A model generated the notes under the pieces. The model made no database searches, was not told the DNA's origin, and saw only the letters and a program-made list of their open reading frames with translations. From assembly GCF_001411495.1 (NCBI RefSeq), contig NZ_CP012981.1, positions 2,294,001-2,358,000 of the forward strand: 64,000 bases of DNA, in the 5' to 3' direction. Shown piece by piece: positions 40,408 to 49,689 of this stretch (positions within the stretch are counted from its first letter, which is position 1; each line of letters starts with the position of its first letter). Origin of the DNA: Burkholderia cepacia ATCC 25416. Its GTDB lineage: Bacteria > Pseudomonadota > Gammaproteobacteria > Burkholderiales > Burkholderiaceae. The position numbers and the translations under genes were made by a program.

Positions 40408-42984
40408 ATGGGTAATGAAAGCAGCACTGGCCCATCGTCCACCGACTTCCCGATCATGGTTTCCATCCGTCTCACGTATCGGCGCCGTCCGGCGCCCGAC
40501 CGACATCTGCCGCGCGCCGCGCGCCCGGCCGCACCTGCCGCGCCCGGGCACCTCGCGCGCCGGCTCGCCGGTGCCGTCCTGGTGTCCGCGCTGCTGCCGC
40601 TGCCCGCGCTGGCCGACACCGACACCGATGCGGCGCCGGCCGCGCAGCGCGCGGCACGCCGTGCGTTCGACATTCCGGCCGGGCCGCTCGAAGCGGCGCT
40701 GAACCGGTTCGGCCGCGACGCGGGCATCCTGCTCGCGTTTCCGGCCGAGCTGACGGCCGGCCTGACGAGCGGCTGCGTGCAGGGCCGCTTCGACGTCGAC
40801 GGGGCGCTCGACCGCCTGCTGGCAGGCACGGGGCTCGTCGCGTTGCGGCAGCCCGGCGGCGGCTACACGCTGAAGCGCGCGGACGGCACGGTCGCACGAC
40901 CCGTGGCGGCCGGCGTGGCCGCGGGCGCCGAGTTGCCGGCGATCACGGTGCGCGACAGCGCGCTGCGCGCCGAAAGCTATCGCGCGCCGAAGGAGGCGGG
41001 CGTGTTGCGTTCCGACATCCCGCTGCTCGACACCGCGCAGGCCGTCAACATCGTGCCGGCACAGGTGCTGCGCGACCAGCGTCCGCGCAATCTGGACGAC
41101 GCGCTCGGCAACGTCAGCGGCATCACGCAGGGCAACACGCTCGCGGGCACGCAGGACACGATCATGAAGCGCGGCTTCGGCGGCAATCGCGACGGCTCGC
41201 TCATGCAGAACGGGATGCCGCTCGTGCAGGGGCGCGCGTTCAACGCGGCGGTCGACAGCGTCGAGGTGCTGAAGGGGCCGACGTCGCTGCTGTATGGGCT
41301 GATGGACCCGGGCGGCGTGGTCAACGTCGTCACGAAACAGCCGCAGCTCGTGCGCTACAACGCGATCTCGCTCGGCGCGTCGACGTTCGGGCACGGCAAG
41401 AACGGCGGCAGCGCGACCTTCGATTCGACGGGGCCGGTCGGCGATTCGCGGCTCGCGTACCGGCTGATCGTCGATCAATCGAACGAGCAGTACTGGCGCA
41501 ACTTCGGCGAATACCGGCAGACCTTCGTCGCCCCGTCGCTCGCGTGGTACGGCCGCGATACGCAGGTCGTGGTGTCCTACCAGTACCGGACCTTCCATTC
41601 GCCGTTCGATCGCGGCACGGCGCTCGACCCGCGTACCAACGCGCCGCTCGACATTCCCGCGCGGCGGCGCCTCGACGAGCCGTTCAACAACATGGACGGC
41701 GAATCGCACCTCGCGCAGCTGAGCGTCGATCACCAGTTCAACGCGGACTGGAGCGCGCATCTCGGCTACAGCTACAACCGCGAGACCTACGACGCGAACC
41801 AGTTGCGCACGACGGGCGTCGATCCGGTGAAGGGCACGCTGTCGCGCAGCAACGATGCGACGCACGGCTCGCTCAGCACCGACAGCTACGGAATCGGCTA
41901 CGTGAACGGCAAGCTGGTGCTCGGCGGGATGCGGCACGACGTGCAGGTCGGCTTCGATACCGAATACCGTCGCATCTACCGCAAGGACATGCTGCGGCAG
42001 GCCGTGAAGACGCCGTTCAGCTATGTCGATCCCGTCTACGGGCTGCTGCCGCCGTCGAGCACGGTGTCCGCGAGCGACAGCGACCAGACCGACACGCTGC
42101 ACGATGCGTCCGCGTTCGTGCAGGACACGATCCACCTGACCGACAAGTGGATCGTGTCGGGCGGGCTGCGCTACATCACGTACAACCAGGTCGCGGGGCG
42201 CGGCCGGCCGTTCACCGCGAACACCGATCTCAGCGGCTCGAAGTGGCTGCCGCGCGCGGGCGTCGTCTACAAGTGGACCGATACGTTCTCGCTGTACGGC
42301 AGCTATTCGCAGTCGCTGAAGCCGTCCTCGTCGATCGCGCCGATGACGGGCTACATCATCGACGGCGCGACGCCGCCCGAGGAAGCGACCGCGTGGGAAG
42401 TGGGCGGCAAGCTCGACCTGCCGGGCGGGATGACGGGCACGCTGGCACTCTTCAACATCGACAAGAAGAACGTGCTCGTGTCGCAATACAACGACGCGAC
42501 CAAGCTGACCGACTGGCGCACGTCGGGCAAGGCGCGCTCGCGCGGGATCGAGCTCGACGTGTCGGGCCGGATCGGCGAGCGCGTGAACGTGATCGCGAGC
42601 TACGCGTACATCGACGCGAAGACGACCGAGGATCCGCTTTACGCGGGCAACCAGCTGTGGAACGTCGCGCGCCATACGGCGTCGCTCGCGGCCGTCTACG
42701 ATGTCGGCACGCTGGCCGGCGGCGACGACCTGCGCGTCGGCGCGGACGTGCGCTACGTCGGCGCGCGGCCCGGCGATTCGGCGAACAGCTTCACGCTGCC
42801 GTCGTACGTGCTCGCCGACGCGTTCGCGACCTACGACACGCGGATCGGCAAGCAGAAGCTGTCGTTCCAGCTCAACGTGAAGAACCTCTTCAACCGCACC
42901 TATTACCCGTCGAGCGCGAACCGTTATTTCGTCGCGATCGGCGATGCGCGACAGGTGTCGCTGCTCACCACGCTGCAGTTCTGA
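40408..42984 (+). CDS. FecA-type TonB-dependent siderophore receptor with signalling domain
   Basis: 858 residues from the first ATG; ATG 40456 is an alternative. After the signal peptide (LAGAVLVSALLPLPALA) comes an STN signalling domain (RRAFDIPAGPLEAALNRFGRDAGILLAFPAEL, GLTSGCVQGRFDVDGALDRLL). Next are the plug (IPLLDTAQAVNIVPAQVLRDQ, LDDALGNVSGI, VEVLKGPTSLLYGLMDPGG) and the barrel ending TTLQF. It imports a ferric siderophore and, when loaded, signals through FecR to the ECF sigma factor to raise its own transcription. The barrel resembles ferripyoverdine/ferrichrome-type receptors, but the ligand is not determinable. Confidence 0.95.
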   Translation: MGNESSTGPSSTDFPIMVSIRLTYRRRPAPDRHLPRAARPAAPAAPGHLARRLAGAVLVSALLPLPALADTDTDAAPAAQRAARRAFDIPAGPLEAALNRFGRDAGILLAFPAELTAGLTSGCVQGRFDVDGALDRLLAGTGLVALRQPGGGYTLKRADGTVARPVAAGVAAGAELPAITVRDSALRAESYRAPKEAGVLRSDIPLLDTAQAVNIVPAQVLRDQRPRNLDDALGNVSGITQGNTLAGTQDTIMKRGFGGNRDGSLMQNGMPLVQGRAFNAAVDSVEVLKGPTSLLYGLMDPGGVVNVVTKQPQLVRYNAISLGASTFGHGKNGGSATFDSTGPVGDSRLAYRLIVDQSNEQYWRNFGEYRQTFVAPSLAWYGRDTQVVVSYQYRTFHSPFDRGTALDPRTNAPLDIPARRRLDEPFNNMDGESHLAQLSVDHQFNADWSAHLGYSYNRETYDANQLRTTGVDPVKGTLSRSNDATHGSLSTDSYGIGYVNGKLVLGGMRHDVQVGFDTEYRRIYRKDMLRQAVKTPFSYVDPVYGLLPPSSTVSASDSDQTDTLHDASAFVQDTIHLTDKWIVSGGLRYITYNQVAGRGRPFTANTDLSGSKWLPRAGVVYKWTDTFSLYGSYSQSLKPSSSIAPMTGYIIDGATPPEEATAWEVGGKLDLPGGMTGTLALFNIDKKNVLVSQYNDATKLTDWRTSGKARSRGIELDVSGRIGERVNVIASYAYIDAKTTEDPLYAGNQLWNVARHTASLAAVYDVGTLAGGDDLRVGADVRYVGARPGDSANSFTLPSYVLADAFATYDTRIGKQKLSFQLNVKNLFNRTYYPSSANRYFVAIGDARQVSLLTTLQF

Positions 42985-43039
42985 CCACGCAATCGCCGCG
43001 CGGCCGTCACGGCGGCGCGCGGCTTCGGAGAAGATCCAG

Positions 43040-43819
43040 ATGAACCGGAACATGAAGACCGGCGCCGTGCGCGCCGTTGCCGCCGGTGCGCGGCGCCGCG
43101 CGTTGCGCGCGATCGCGGGCTCGGTGCTCGCGATCGGCGCGGGCCTGGGCCTCGGGGCAGGGGTGGCTGCGCCCGCGCGGGCGGCCGATGCACCGCAGGC
43201 CGTCACGCGCGTCGCGATGCTCGTGCAGCTGCGCGGCCCGAACCTGAAGGTCGACGAACGCATCGGCCAGCATCTCGGCGAACGCGGCTACGCGGTGCGC
43301 CTGATCGACGAGTCCTCGACGCCCGACGCGGCGCGCGACGCCGACCTCGTCGTGATCTCGTCGACGGTGTCGTCGAAGAACGTGCGGCCCGGCTGGCGCA
43401 CGCTCGACAAGCCGCTCGTCACGTGGGAAAACGACCTGCTCGACGATCTCGCGATGACGGGCAAGCGTCACGACGTCGACTTCGGCGAAACGGGCAAGGA
43501 ACGCTACCTGTGGCTCGTCAATGCGCCGCACCCGATCTCGGCCGGGCTGCCGGCCGGCGCGACCAGCGTGTACGGCAAGCAGGCGCCGATGAGCTGGGGC
43601 AAGCCGGGGCTCGGCGCGATCACGATCGCGACCGTGTACGGCCAACCCGACAAGGCCGCGATCTTCGCGTACGAGAAGGGCGCGACGATGGACTACGAAG
43701 CGCTCGCGCCGGCGCGCCGCGTGATGTTCTTCCTCGACAACGACACGTTCGCGAACCTGTCGCCGGCCGGCGTCGCGCTGTTCGATGCGGCGGTCGACTG
43801 GGCGGCCGGGCGGCGCTGA
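43040..43819 (+). CDS. Secreted ThuA/glutamine-amidotransferase-fold-like protein of unknown role
   Basis: 259 residues. Export signal with Arg-rich n-region and GSVLAIGAGLGLGAGVAAPARA. The mature part has a flavodoxin-like alternation: RVAMLVQLRG, IGQHLGERGYAVRLIDESST, ADLVVISSTVSSKNV, KPLVTWENDLLDDLAMTG, GAITIATVYGQPDKAAIFAYEKG and RVMFFLDNDTFANLSPAGVALFDAAVDWAAG. This layout resembles ThuA-like proteins, but no catalytic Cys-His pair is evident. It starts 55 bases after the FecA-type receptor in the same direction. It may be co-expressed under iron limitation. Function unknown. Confidence 0.75.
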   Translation: MNRNMKTGAVRAVAAGARRRALRAIAGSVLAIGAGLGLGAGVAAPARAADAPQAVTRVAMLVQLRGPNLKVDERIGQHLGERGYAVRLIDESSTPDAARDADLVVISSTVSSKNVRPGWRTLDKPLVTWENDLLDDLAMTGKRHDVDFGETGKERYLWLVNAPHPISAGLPAGATSVYGKQAPMSWGKPGLGAITIATVYGQPDKAAIFAYEKGATMDYEALAPARRVMFFLDNDTFANLSPAGVALFDAAVDWAAGRR

Positions 43820-43834
43820 CCGACGACGTCGGCG

Positions 43835-44725
43835 CTATGCCGCCTGCGGCGGCGCGCGCCGTCGTGACGCCGCTTCGATCAGTTGCGCGAGCTGCTGCGC
43901 CGGCTCCGACATCGTCCGCCGCGCGCGGTGCACGAGCCCGATGTCGCGGTGGAACGTATGGTGTCCAAGGTCGATCGCGCGCACGCCGGCCGGCCAGCGG
44001 CGATAGACGGCGGTCTGCGGGACGATCGCGACGCCGACGCCGTTCCCGACCAGCTTGACGATCGCGTCGAGTTCGTCGAGCTCACACGTGTCGCGCACCG
44101 CGAGGTGCATCTTTTTCAGGAAACGATCGACCTGGCGCCCGCCGAACGATGCGCGGTCGTAGCGCACGAACGGTTCGCGCGCGAGCAGTTCGGCCCAGTC
44201 CTTGCCTTTCACGCCACGCGGCACGATCAGCCGGAACGGTTCCTGCGCGAGCGTCGTCCAGTGCAGGTCGCTCTGCAGCGAAAACGGCGGCCGGATGATC
44301 GCGGCCATGTCGATCTCGCCCGCGTCGACCCGGTTGACCAGCTCGATCGACAGCCCCGGTATCACGCGCGTGCGGCACGCGGGATGGCGGCGATGGAAAT
44401 CGGCGAGCGCGGCCGGCAGCAGCGCGCTCTGCACCGACGCGATCGCGCCGATCGTCACGCGCACGGCGGCCGGCGAGCCGGGGGCCGTCGAGCTCAGGTT
44501 CTCGTACAGGCCGAGCAGCGCCTGCGCCTGGTCGAGCACGTGATGGCCCATTTCGTTGAGCCGCGCCGACCGGCCGTGCCGGTCGAACAGCGCGAAGCCG
44601 AGCTCGGCTTCGAGACGCTGCATCTGCGCGCTGACGGCCGCCTGCGTGAGCCCGATACGGTGGCCTGCCGCGGCGAACGTGCCTTCCCGGGCGACGGCGA
44701 CGAGGGTTCTCAGTTCGCGGATCAT
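43835..44725 (-). CDS. LysR-type transcriptional regulator
   Basis: 296 residues. Winged HTH: IRELRTLVAVAREGTFAAAGHRIGLTQAAVSAQMQRLEAELG. The effector domain starts around residue 90 (AVRVTIGAIASVQSALLPAALADFHRRHPA) with LVGNGVGVAIVPQTAV near the end. It is divergent from a VOC-protein gene and a flavin reductase gene. A perfect 7-bp inverted repeat overlapping its own start codon suggests autorepression and control of those genes. It meets the secreted ThuA-like gene tail to tail. Confidence 0.93.
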   Translation of the reverse strand: MIRELRTLVAVAREGTFAAAGHRIGLTQAAVSAQMQRLEAELGFALFDRHGRSARLNEMGHHVLDQAQALLGLYENLSSTAPGSPAAVRVTIGAIASVQSALLPAALADFHRRHPACRTRVIPGLSIELVNRVDAGEIDMAAIIRPPFSLQSDLHWTTLAQEPFRLIVPRGVKGKDWAELLAREPFVRYDRASFGGRQVDRFLKKMHLAVRDTCELDELDAIVKLVGNGVGVAIVPQTAVYRRWPAGVRAIDLGHHTFHRDIGLVHRARRTMSEPAQQLAQLIEAASRRRAPPQAA

Positions 44726-44748
44726 TCATCAATTCCGTTTGTGAATGA
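44722..44748. promoter_or_regulatory. Inverted repeat, probable LysR operator
   Basis: TCATTCA (44722-44728) and TGAATGA (44742-44748) are perfect 7-bp arms 13 bases apart. They overlap the LysR start codon in the divergent promoter region, the normal place for a LysR recognition site. Confidence 0.5.
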
Positions 44749-44837
44749 CGAAACTATATATTGATTTGATTTTCGATCGACCTTGACTACCATGGTGCCG
44801 TCCTCGCGCCACGCGAGCGTTCCATCACGAGGCAACC

Positions 44838-45263
44838 ATGAGTCTTTCCCCGTTTCACCTGGCGATCCCGGTCTACGACCTGGCGGCCGCGCGCGATTTC
44901 TACGGCCGTGTATTCGGGCTGGCGGAGGGGCGTTCGAGCGCGCAGTGGGTCGACTTCGACTTCTACGGGCATCAGCTCGTGATCCACGAGCATCCGAAGA
45001 CCGCATCGCAGGAAAGCGCGCATACGAACGCGGTCGACGGTCACGACGTGCCGGTGCCGCATTTCGGGATCGTGCTCGACTGGGCGAGCTGGGAAGCGCT
45101 GGCCGAGCGGCTGAGATCGTTCGGCGTGACCTTCGTGATCGAGCCGTATGTGCGCTTCCAGGGGCAGGTCGGCGAGCAGGCGACGATGTTCCTGTTCGAT
45201 CCGTGCGGCAATGCACTCGAATTCAAGGCGTTCCGCGATATCGGCCAGTTGTTCGCGAAGTGA
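44838..45263 (+). CDS. VOC-superfamily protein (glyoxalase/dioxygenase-like)
   Basis: 141 residues, a two-module VOC fold: [23 protein letters not shown] at the start, [14 protein letters not shown] mid-way, and [19 protein letters not shown] then [15 protein letters not shown] at the end. Candidate metal ligands are the His in FHLAI, the His in PHFGI and the Glu in ALEFK. Members include glyoxalases, ring-cleaving dioxygenases and isomerases; this group is often annotated only as VOC. It is divergent from a LysR regulator and followed by a flavin reductase, so a small catabolic or detoxification unit is possible. Confidence 0.85.
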   Translation: MSLSPFHLAIPVYDLAAARDFYGRVFGLAEGRSSAQWVDFDFYGHQLVIHEHPKTASQESAHTNAVDGHDVPVPHFGIVLDWASWEALAERLRSFGVTFVIEPYVRFQGQVGEQATMFLFDPCGNALEFKAFRDIGQLFAK

Positions 45264-45397
45264 CCGGCGGCGTTGTCGGCACCGATTGAAATTGGGTGCG
45301 AGAATGCGGCCTTCGGCGCGGCTGCGCACCTGCGCACCGGCCGGCGCCGCGCGCCGCACGGCATCCGTCCGTGCGCGCCGTTCTCCAGGGAATCCGT

Positions 45398-45982
45398 ATG
45401 GACAGTCACATCGCTCCGGTGGAGCTGAAGAAAGCCTACCGTCTCCTCAACCACGGCCCGACCGTGCTCGTGTCGGCCCGCCACGACGGCGTCGACAACG
45501 TGATGGCCGCCGCGTGGGCGTGCGCGCTGGACTTCCTGCCGCCGAAGCTGACGGTCGTGCTCGACAAGTCCGCGAAGACGCGCGAGCTCGTCGAGCGCAG
45601 CGGCACGTTCGTGATCCAGGTGCCGACGGCCGCGCAACTGCAGCTCACGCATGCGGTCGGCAGCCACAGTCTCGCCGAGCGGCCGGACAAGCTGCGCGAG
45701 GCGGGCGTCACGCTGTTCGACGTCGAAGGCCACGACCTGCCGTTCGTCGCCGGCTGCTCGGGCTGGCTCGCGTGCAGGCTGGTTCCCGAGCCGCACAACC
45801 AGCAGACCTACGACCTGTTCATCGGCGAGGTGGTCGCGGCGTGGTCCGACACGCGCGTGTTCCGCGACGGTCACTGGTATTTCGAATCGGCCGATCCGGC
45901 ACTGCGCAGCCTGCACTACATCGCGGGCGGCAATTTCTATGCGATCGGCGAATCGCTGCACGTCGATCCGGACGTGAAGTAA
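45398..45982 (+). CDS. Flavin reductase-like FMN-binding protein
   Basis: 194 residues with ribosome site CAGGGAA. KKAYRLLNHGPTVLVSARHDGVDNVMAAAWACALDF and PPKLTVVLDKSAKTRELVERSGTFVIQVPT are the split-barrel FMN-binding opening of the flavin reductase-like family. Then come LPFVAGCSGWLACRL and YDLFIGEVVAAW. Such proteins reduce FMN with NAD(P)H for a partner monooxygenase or act as oxidoreductases on their own. No monooxygenase gene is adjacent. It lies 134 bases after the VOC gene, possibly in the same LysR-controlled unit. Confidence 0.88.
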   Translation: MDSHIAPVELKKAYRLLNHGPTVLVSARHDGVDNVMAAAWACALDFLPPKLTVVLDKSAKTRELVERSGTFVIQVPTAAQLQLTHAVGSHSLAERPDKLREAGVTLFDVEGHDLPFVAGCSGWLACRLVPEPHNQQTYDLFIGEVVAAWSDTRVFRDGHWYFESADPALRSLHYIAGGNFYAIGESLHVDPDVK

Positions 45983-45995
45983 GCCGAACCCGGCA

Positions 45996-46892
45996 TCACG
46001 CGCGCTTTTTCAATTCCGTCAGCATGGTTTCCGCGAACGCCTGCGCGACGCGCGGCAGCGTGCGGCCGCGCTTCGTGACGAGCGCGATCGGCCGCACGAA
46101 CGCGGGATCGTCGATCGGCTTCGCCACCAGCTCGGGCTCGGCGCGCACCTCGCGCGCGGTCGCGGGCAGGATCGTCACGCCGAGCCCGCCGCGCACCATC
46201 GCGACGGCCGTCATCATGTAGGTCGGCTCGCACGCGATGTCGGGCGTGCAGCCGGCCGCGTCCAGCGCGGCATCGACGACGCTGCGCACGCTCGTGCCCT
46301 GCGCGGTGAGCACGAGCGGCACGGCCGCGACATCGGCGGTGCTCACGCGGCGCTTGCGCGCGAGCGGATGATCCTTCGGGCACACGGCGACGAGCCGGTC
46401 GGCGCCCGCATACAGCACCTCCAGCGACGCATCGAACGTGTCGCCGCCCGTCAGTCCGAGATCGGCCTCCTCGTTGCGCACGAGCGCGGTGACGAGGCTC
46501 GCGACGCCGTCGCGGATCTCGAAGCCCGCGCGCGGCACGTCGCGCCGGAACGACTGGATCAGCTCCGGCAGCACGCTGGACGCGAAGGTCGGCAGGCACG
46601 CGAGCCGCACCGTGCCGCTCGTGCCTTCGCCGAGCGCGCGCGCGTCGCGCAGCACGCGCTCCATGTCGTCGAGCGAACGCTGCAGCAGCGGCAGCAGCTC
46701 GCGCCCGGTCTGCGTGAGCGCGACGCTGCGGCTGTTGCGGTCGAACAGGCGCGCGCCGACGATTTCCTCGAGCCGGCGGATCTGCACGGTCAGCGCCGGC
46801 TGCGACAGGTGCAGCCGCGCGGCGGCGCGCGTGAAGTTGCCGGCGTGCGCGACGGTGACGAACGCGCGAATGTCGCGAAGATTCAGATCCAT
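45996..46892 (-). CDS. LysR-type transcriptional regulator, divergent from CitMHS operon
   Basis: 298 residues. The HTH is in LRDIRAFVTVAHAGNFTRAAARLHLSQPALTVQIRRLEEIVGARLFDRNSR. The effector domain begins SGTVRLACLPTFASSVLPELIQSF and contains AVAMVRGGLGVTILPATA. CynR/CbbR-like LysR proteins of this type usually regulate the divergent operon, here the CitMHS transporter and AtuA pair. A TGAT-N7-ATCA repeat lies in the shared promoter region. It converges with the flavin reductase gene, with 13 bases between. Confidence 0.94.
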   Translation of the reverse strand: MDLNLRDIRAFVTVAHAGNFTRAAARLHLSQPALTVQIRRLEEIVGARLFDRNSRSVALTQTGRELLPLLQRSLDDMERVLRDARALGEGTSGTVRLACLPTFASSVLPELIQSFRRDVPRAGFEIRDGVASLVTALVRNEEADLGLTGGDTFDASLEVLYAGADRLVAVCPKDHPLARKRRVSTADVAAVPLVLTAQGTSVRSVVDAALDAAGCTPDIACEPTYMMTAVAMVRGGLGVTILPATAREVRAEPELVAKPIDDPAFVRPIALVTKRGRTLPRVAQAFAETMLTELKKRA

Positions 46893-46901
46893 AACGGTTC
46901 G

Positions 46902-46916
46902 TGATTGCTGCGATCA
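46902..46916. promoter_or_regulatory. Candidate LysR binding site TGAT-N7-ATCA
   Basis: A short symmetric 15-mer in the 97-base gap between the LysR gene and the CitMHS transporter gene, with the LysR-like layout of a spaced dyad. A+T-rich promoter-like DNA follows toward the transporter. Confidence 0.35.
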
Positions 46917-46989
46917 AATCATTTCAATTGTGCTATTGCTGCGCCGACCTTACGCTCGTCTCCAACAAAAGACAAGGTAGGAGACACGG

Positions 46990-48288
46990 ATGCTGCCGTT
47001 ACTCGGGCTTGGCACGATCGTCGTGCTGCTGGCCGCGATTCTGTCGAAGCGGATGTCGCCGCTCGTCGCGCTGATCATCGTGCCGATCGCCGCATCGCTG
47101 ATCGGCGGCTTCGGGCTGCACACCAGCAAGTTCGTCGTCGACGGGCTGAAGGGCCTCGCGCCCGTGGTGGGGATGTTCGTGTTCGCGATCCTCTATTTCG
47201 GCACGATCACCGACGCCGGCACGCTCGACCCGATCATCGACCGCATCCTGCGCGCGGTCGGCACGCGGCCGACGCGCATCGTGATGGGCACGACGCTGCT
47301 CGCGCTGCTGATCCACCTCGACGGCTCGGGCGCCGTGTGTTTCCTCGTGACGATTCCGGCCGTGCTGCCGCTGTACGACCGGCTGAAGATGGACCGGCGC
47401 GTGCTGGCCGCCGCGGTGTCGATGGCCGCGGGCATCAACTTCCTGCCGTGGACGGGGCCGATGATCCGCGCGTCCGCTTCGCTGCATCTGCCGGTGTCGG
47501 CGCTGTTCAATCCGCTGATCCCGGTGCAGGCGATCGGGCTCGTGTTCGTGTTCGGCGTCGCGTACTGGCTCGGGCGGCGCGAGGAGAAGCGGCTCGGCCT
47601 GTCGCGCGACGATGCGTCGATTCCGTTGCCGACCCGCGAGCTGACGCCCGACGAGCAGGCGCTGCGCCGGCCGCACCTGTTCTGGTTCAACCTCGTGCTG
47701 ACGCTCGTCGTGCTCGGCACGATGGTCGTGATGGGCGAGAAGATCCCGCCGGCGATCATGTTCATGGTCGGGCTGTGCATCGCGCTGATGGTGAACTACC
47801 CGGACGTCGACATGCAGAGGAAGCGCATCGACGCGCATGCGCGCGCGGCGCTGATGATGGCCGGCATCCTGCTCGCGGCCGGCGTGTTCACGGGGATCAT
47901 GCAGGGCAGCGGGATGCTGAAGGCGATGGCGCAGGCGGCGGTCGGCTTCGTGCCGCCGTCGATGGCCGGCCACATCCCGGTCGCGCTCGGCCTCGCGTCG
48001 ATGCCGCTCAGCATGCTGTTCGATCCCGATTCGTTCTACTTCGGCGTCCTGCCCGTGATCGCGGAGGTGGCCGGCCAGCTCGGCGTACCGGCCGTGCAGG
48101 TCGGGCAGGCCGCGCTGCTCGGCCAGATGACCACCGGTTTCCCGGTCAGCCCGCTGACGCCCGCGACCTTCCTCGTCGTCGGCCTGTGCGGCATCGAGCT
48201 GGCCGAGCACCAGAAGTTCACGTTTCCGCTGCTGTTCGGCGCGTCGATCGTGATGACGATCGCGTGCGTCGTGCTGGGCATCTTTTGA
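46990..48288 (+). CDS. CitMHS-family citrate/organic-acid transporter
   Basis: 432 residues with about 12 hydrophobic helices. Family features are LPLLGLGTIVVLLAAILSKRMSPLVALIIVP, IDRILRAVGTRPTRIVMGTTLLALLIHLDGSGAVCFLVTIPA, AAGINFLPWTGPMIRASA and the mirror-image second half with LASMPLSMLFDPDSFYFGVLPVIA. CitMHS proteins take up citrate as a metal or proton complex; related members carry other tricarboxylates. The two genes after it are an AtuA/AtuA-like pair, so the carried acid may feed that enzyme. LysR regulator divergent. Confidence 0.92.
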   Translation: MLPLLGLGTIVVLLAAILSKRMSPLVALIIVPIAASLIGGFGLHTSKFVVDGLKGLAPVVGMFVFAILYFGTITDAGTLDPIIDRILRAVGTRPTRIVMGTTLLALLIHLDGSGAVCFLVTIPAVLPLYDRLKMDRRVLAAAVSMAAGINFLPWTGPMIRASASLHLPVSALFNPLIPVQAIGLVFVFGVAYWLGRREEKRLGLSRDDASIPLPTRELTPDEQALRRPHLFWFNLVLTLVVLGTMVVMGEKIPPAIMFMVGLCIALMVNYPDVDMQRKRIDAHARAALMMAGILLAAGVFTGIMQGSGMLKAMAQAAVGFVPPSMAGHIPVALGLASMPLSMLFDPDSFYFGVLPVIAEVAGQLGVPAVQVGQAALLGQMTTGFPVSPLTPATFLVVGLCGIELAEHQKFTFPLLFGASIVMTIACVVLGIF

Positions 48289-48324
48289 TTTTCACCGGCG
48301 GCGCACCCGCCGGACGACGACGGT

Positions 48325-49689
48325 ATGGACATGACAGCAAAGCAACCTGAACGGCGCGTGCGCATCGGCGCGGGCGCCGGCTACTCGGGCGACCGGATCG
48401 AGCCCGCGGTCGAGCTGGCCGAACACGGGCAGCTCGACTATCTCGTCTTCGAATGCCTGGCCGAGCGCACGATCGCGATCGCGCAGCAGGCGCGGCGCCA
48501 GGACCCGTCGCTCGGCTACGACCCGCTGCTGGACGCGCGGATGCGCGCCGTGCTGCCGGTTGCCGTGCCGAACGGCGTGCGCATCGTGTCGAACATGGGT
48601 GCGGCGAATCCGCGGGCGGCCGCACGGCGCACCGCACGGATCGCGCAATCGCTCGGCGTCGCCGGGCTGAAGGTCGCGGCCGTCGAAGGCGACGACGTGC
48701 TCGACGTCGTACTGCGCGGCGCGTTTCGCTTCGAGGAATCGGGCGACGACGTCGCCGCGTATCGCGACCGCATCGTGTCCGCGAACGCGTATCTCGGCGC
48801 CGCGCCGATCGTCGATGCGCTCGCGGCCGGCGCGGACGTCGTGCTGACCGGGCGCGTCGCCGATCCGTCGCTGTTCGCCGCGCCGCTGATCCACGCGTTC
48901 GGCTGGCGGATGGACGACTGGGACACGCTCGGGGCCGCGACGGTCGTCGGCCACCTGCTCGAATGCGCGGGGCAGGTGACGGGCGGTTATTTCGCCGACC
49001 CCGGCTACAAGGACGTGCCGAACCTCGCGCGGCTCGGGTTTCCGATCGGCGAAGTCGCGGCGGACGGCTCGGTCGTGATCACCAAGGTGCCGCACGCGGG
49101 CGGCCGCGTGAGCGCGGCGACCTGCAAGGAACAGCTGCTCTACGAGATACACGATCCGGCGCGGTACCTGCAGCCCGACGTCGTCGCGGATTTCACGCAC
49201 GTCGCCGTCGCCGAGGAGGCGGCGGACCGCGTGCGTGTGACGGGCGGGCGCGGCACGGCGCGGCCCGACACGCTCAAGGTGTCGGTGGCGTATGTCGACG
49301 GCTGGATCGGCGAAGGCCAGATCTCGTACGGCGGCCCGGGCGCGCTCGAACGCGCGCGTCTCGCGCTCGGGATCGTCCGCGAGCGGCTGGCATTGACCGG
49401 CGTCGCCGCGACCGAGCTGCGCTTCGACCTGATCGGCGTCGATGCGCTGTATGGCGACGCGACGCCGGCCGTGCGCGGCGAGCCGGCCGAGGTGCGTGTG
49501 CGGGTGGCCGGCCGCGCGGCGAGCGCCGGCGAAGCGGCGCGGATCGGCAATGAAGTCGAGACGCTCTATACGAACGGGCCGGCCGGCGGCGGCGGCGCGT
49601 TCAAGTCGACGCGCGAGGTGATCGCCGTGCAGTCGGTGCTGCTGCCGCGCGCGGCCGTGACGCCGTCGTTTTCATTCGTGGAGGCATGA
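48325..49689 (+). CDS. AtuA-family (DUF1446) protein
   Basis: 454 residues, cytoplasmic. RRVRIGAGAGYSGDRIEPAVELAEHGQLDYLVFECLAERTI is the conserved DUF1446 N-terminus. Further blocks are RIVSNMGAANPRAAA, GLKVAAVEGDDV, GADVVLTGRVADPSLFAAPLIHAFGW, GHLLECAGQVTGGYFADPGYKDVPNLARLGFPI and YEIHDPARYLQPDVVADF. AtuA is required for acyclic terpene use in Pseudomonas, but many relatives occur with organic-acid transporters and have no proven reaction. Its stop overlaps the small AtuA-like gene, which supplies the C-terminal domain. Confidence 0.92.
   Translation: MDMTAKQPERRVRIGAGAGYSGDRIEPAVELAEHGQLDYLVFECLAERTIAIAQQARRQDPSLGYDPLLDARMRAVLPVAVPNGVRIVSNMGAANPRAAARRTARIAQSLGVAGLKVAAVEGDDVLDVVLRGAFRFEESGDDVAAYRDRIVSANAYLGAAPIVDALAAGADVVLTGRVADPSLFAAPLIHAFGWRMDDWDTLGAATVVGHLLECAGQVTGGYFADPGYKDVPNLARLGFPIGEVAADGSVVITKVPHAGGRVSAATCKEQLLYEIHDPARYLQPDVVADFTHVAVAEEAADRVRVTGGRGTARPDTLKVSVAYVDGWIGEGQISYGGPGALERARLALGIVRERLALTGVAATELRFDLIGVDALYGDATPAVRGEPAEVRVRVAGRAASAGEAARIGNEVETLYTNGPAGGGGAFKSTREVIAVQSVLLPRAAVTPSFSFVEA

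Noticed and set aside
38659..43263. Very long open frame antisense to the fec-type operon (over 1500 codons)
   Set aside because: An artefact of high GC with few stop codons: composition is Arg/Ala/His-heavy without domains, while the plus strand encodes clear FecI, FecR and FecA proteins.
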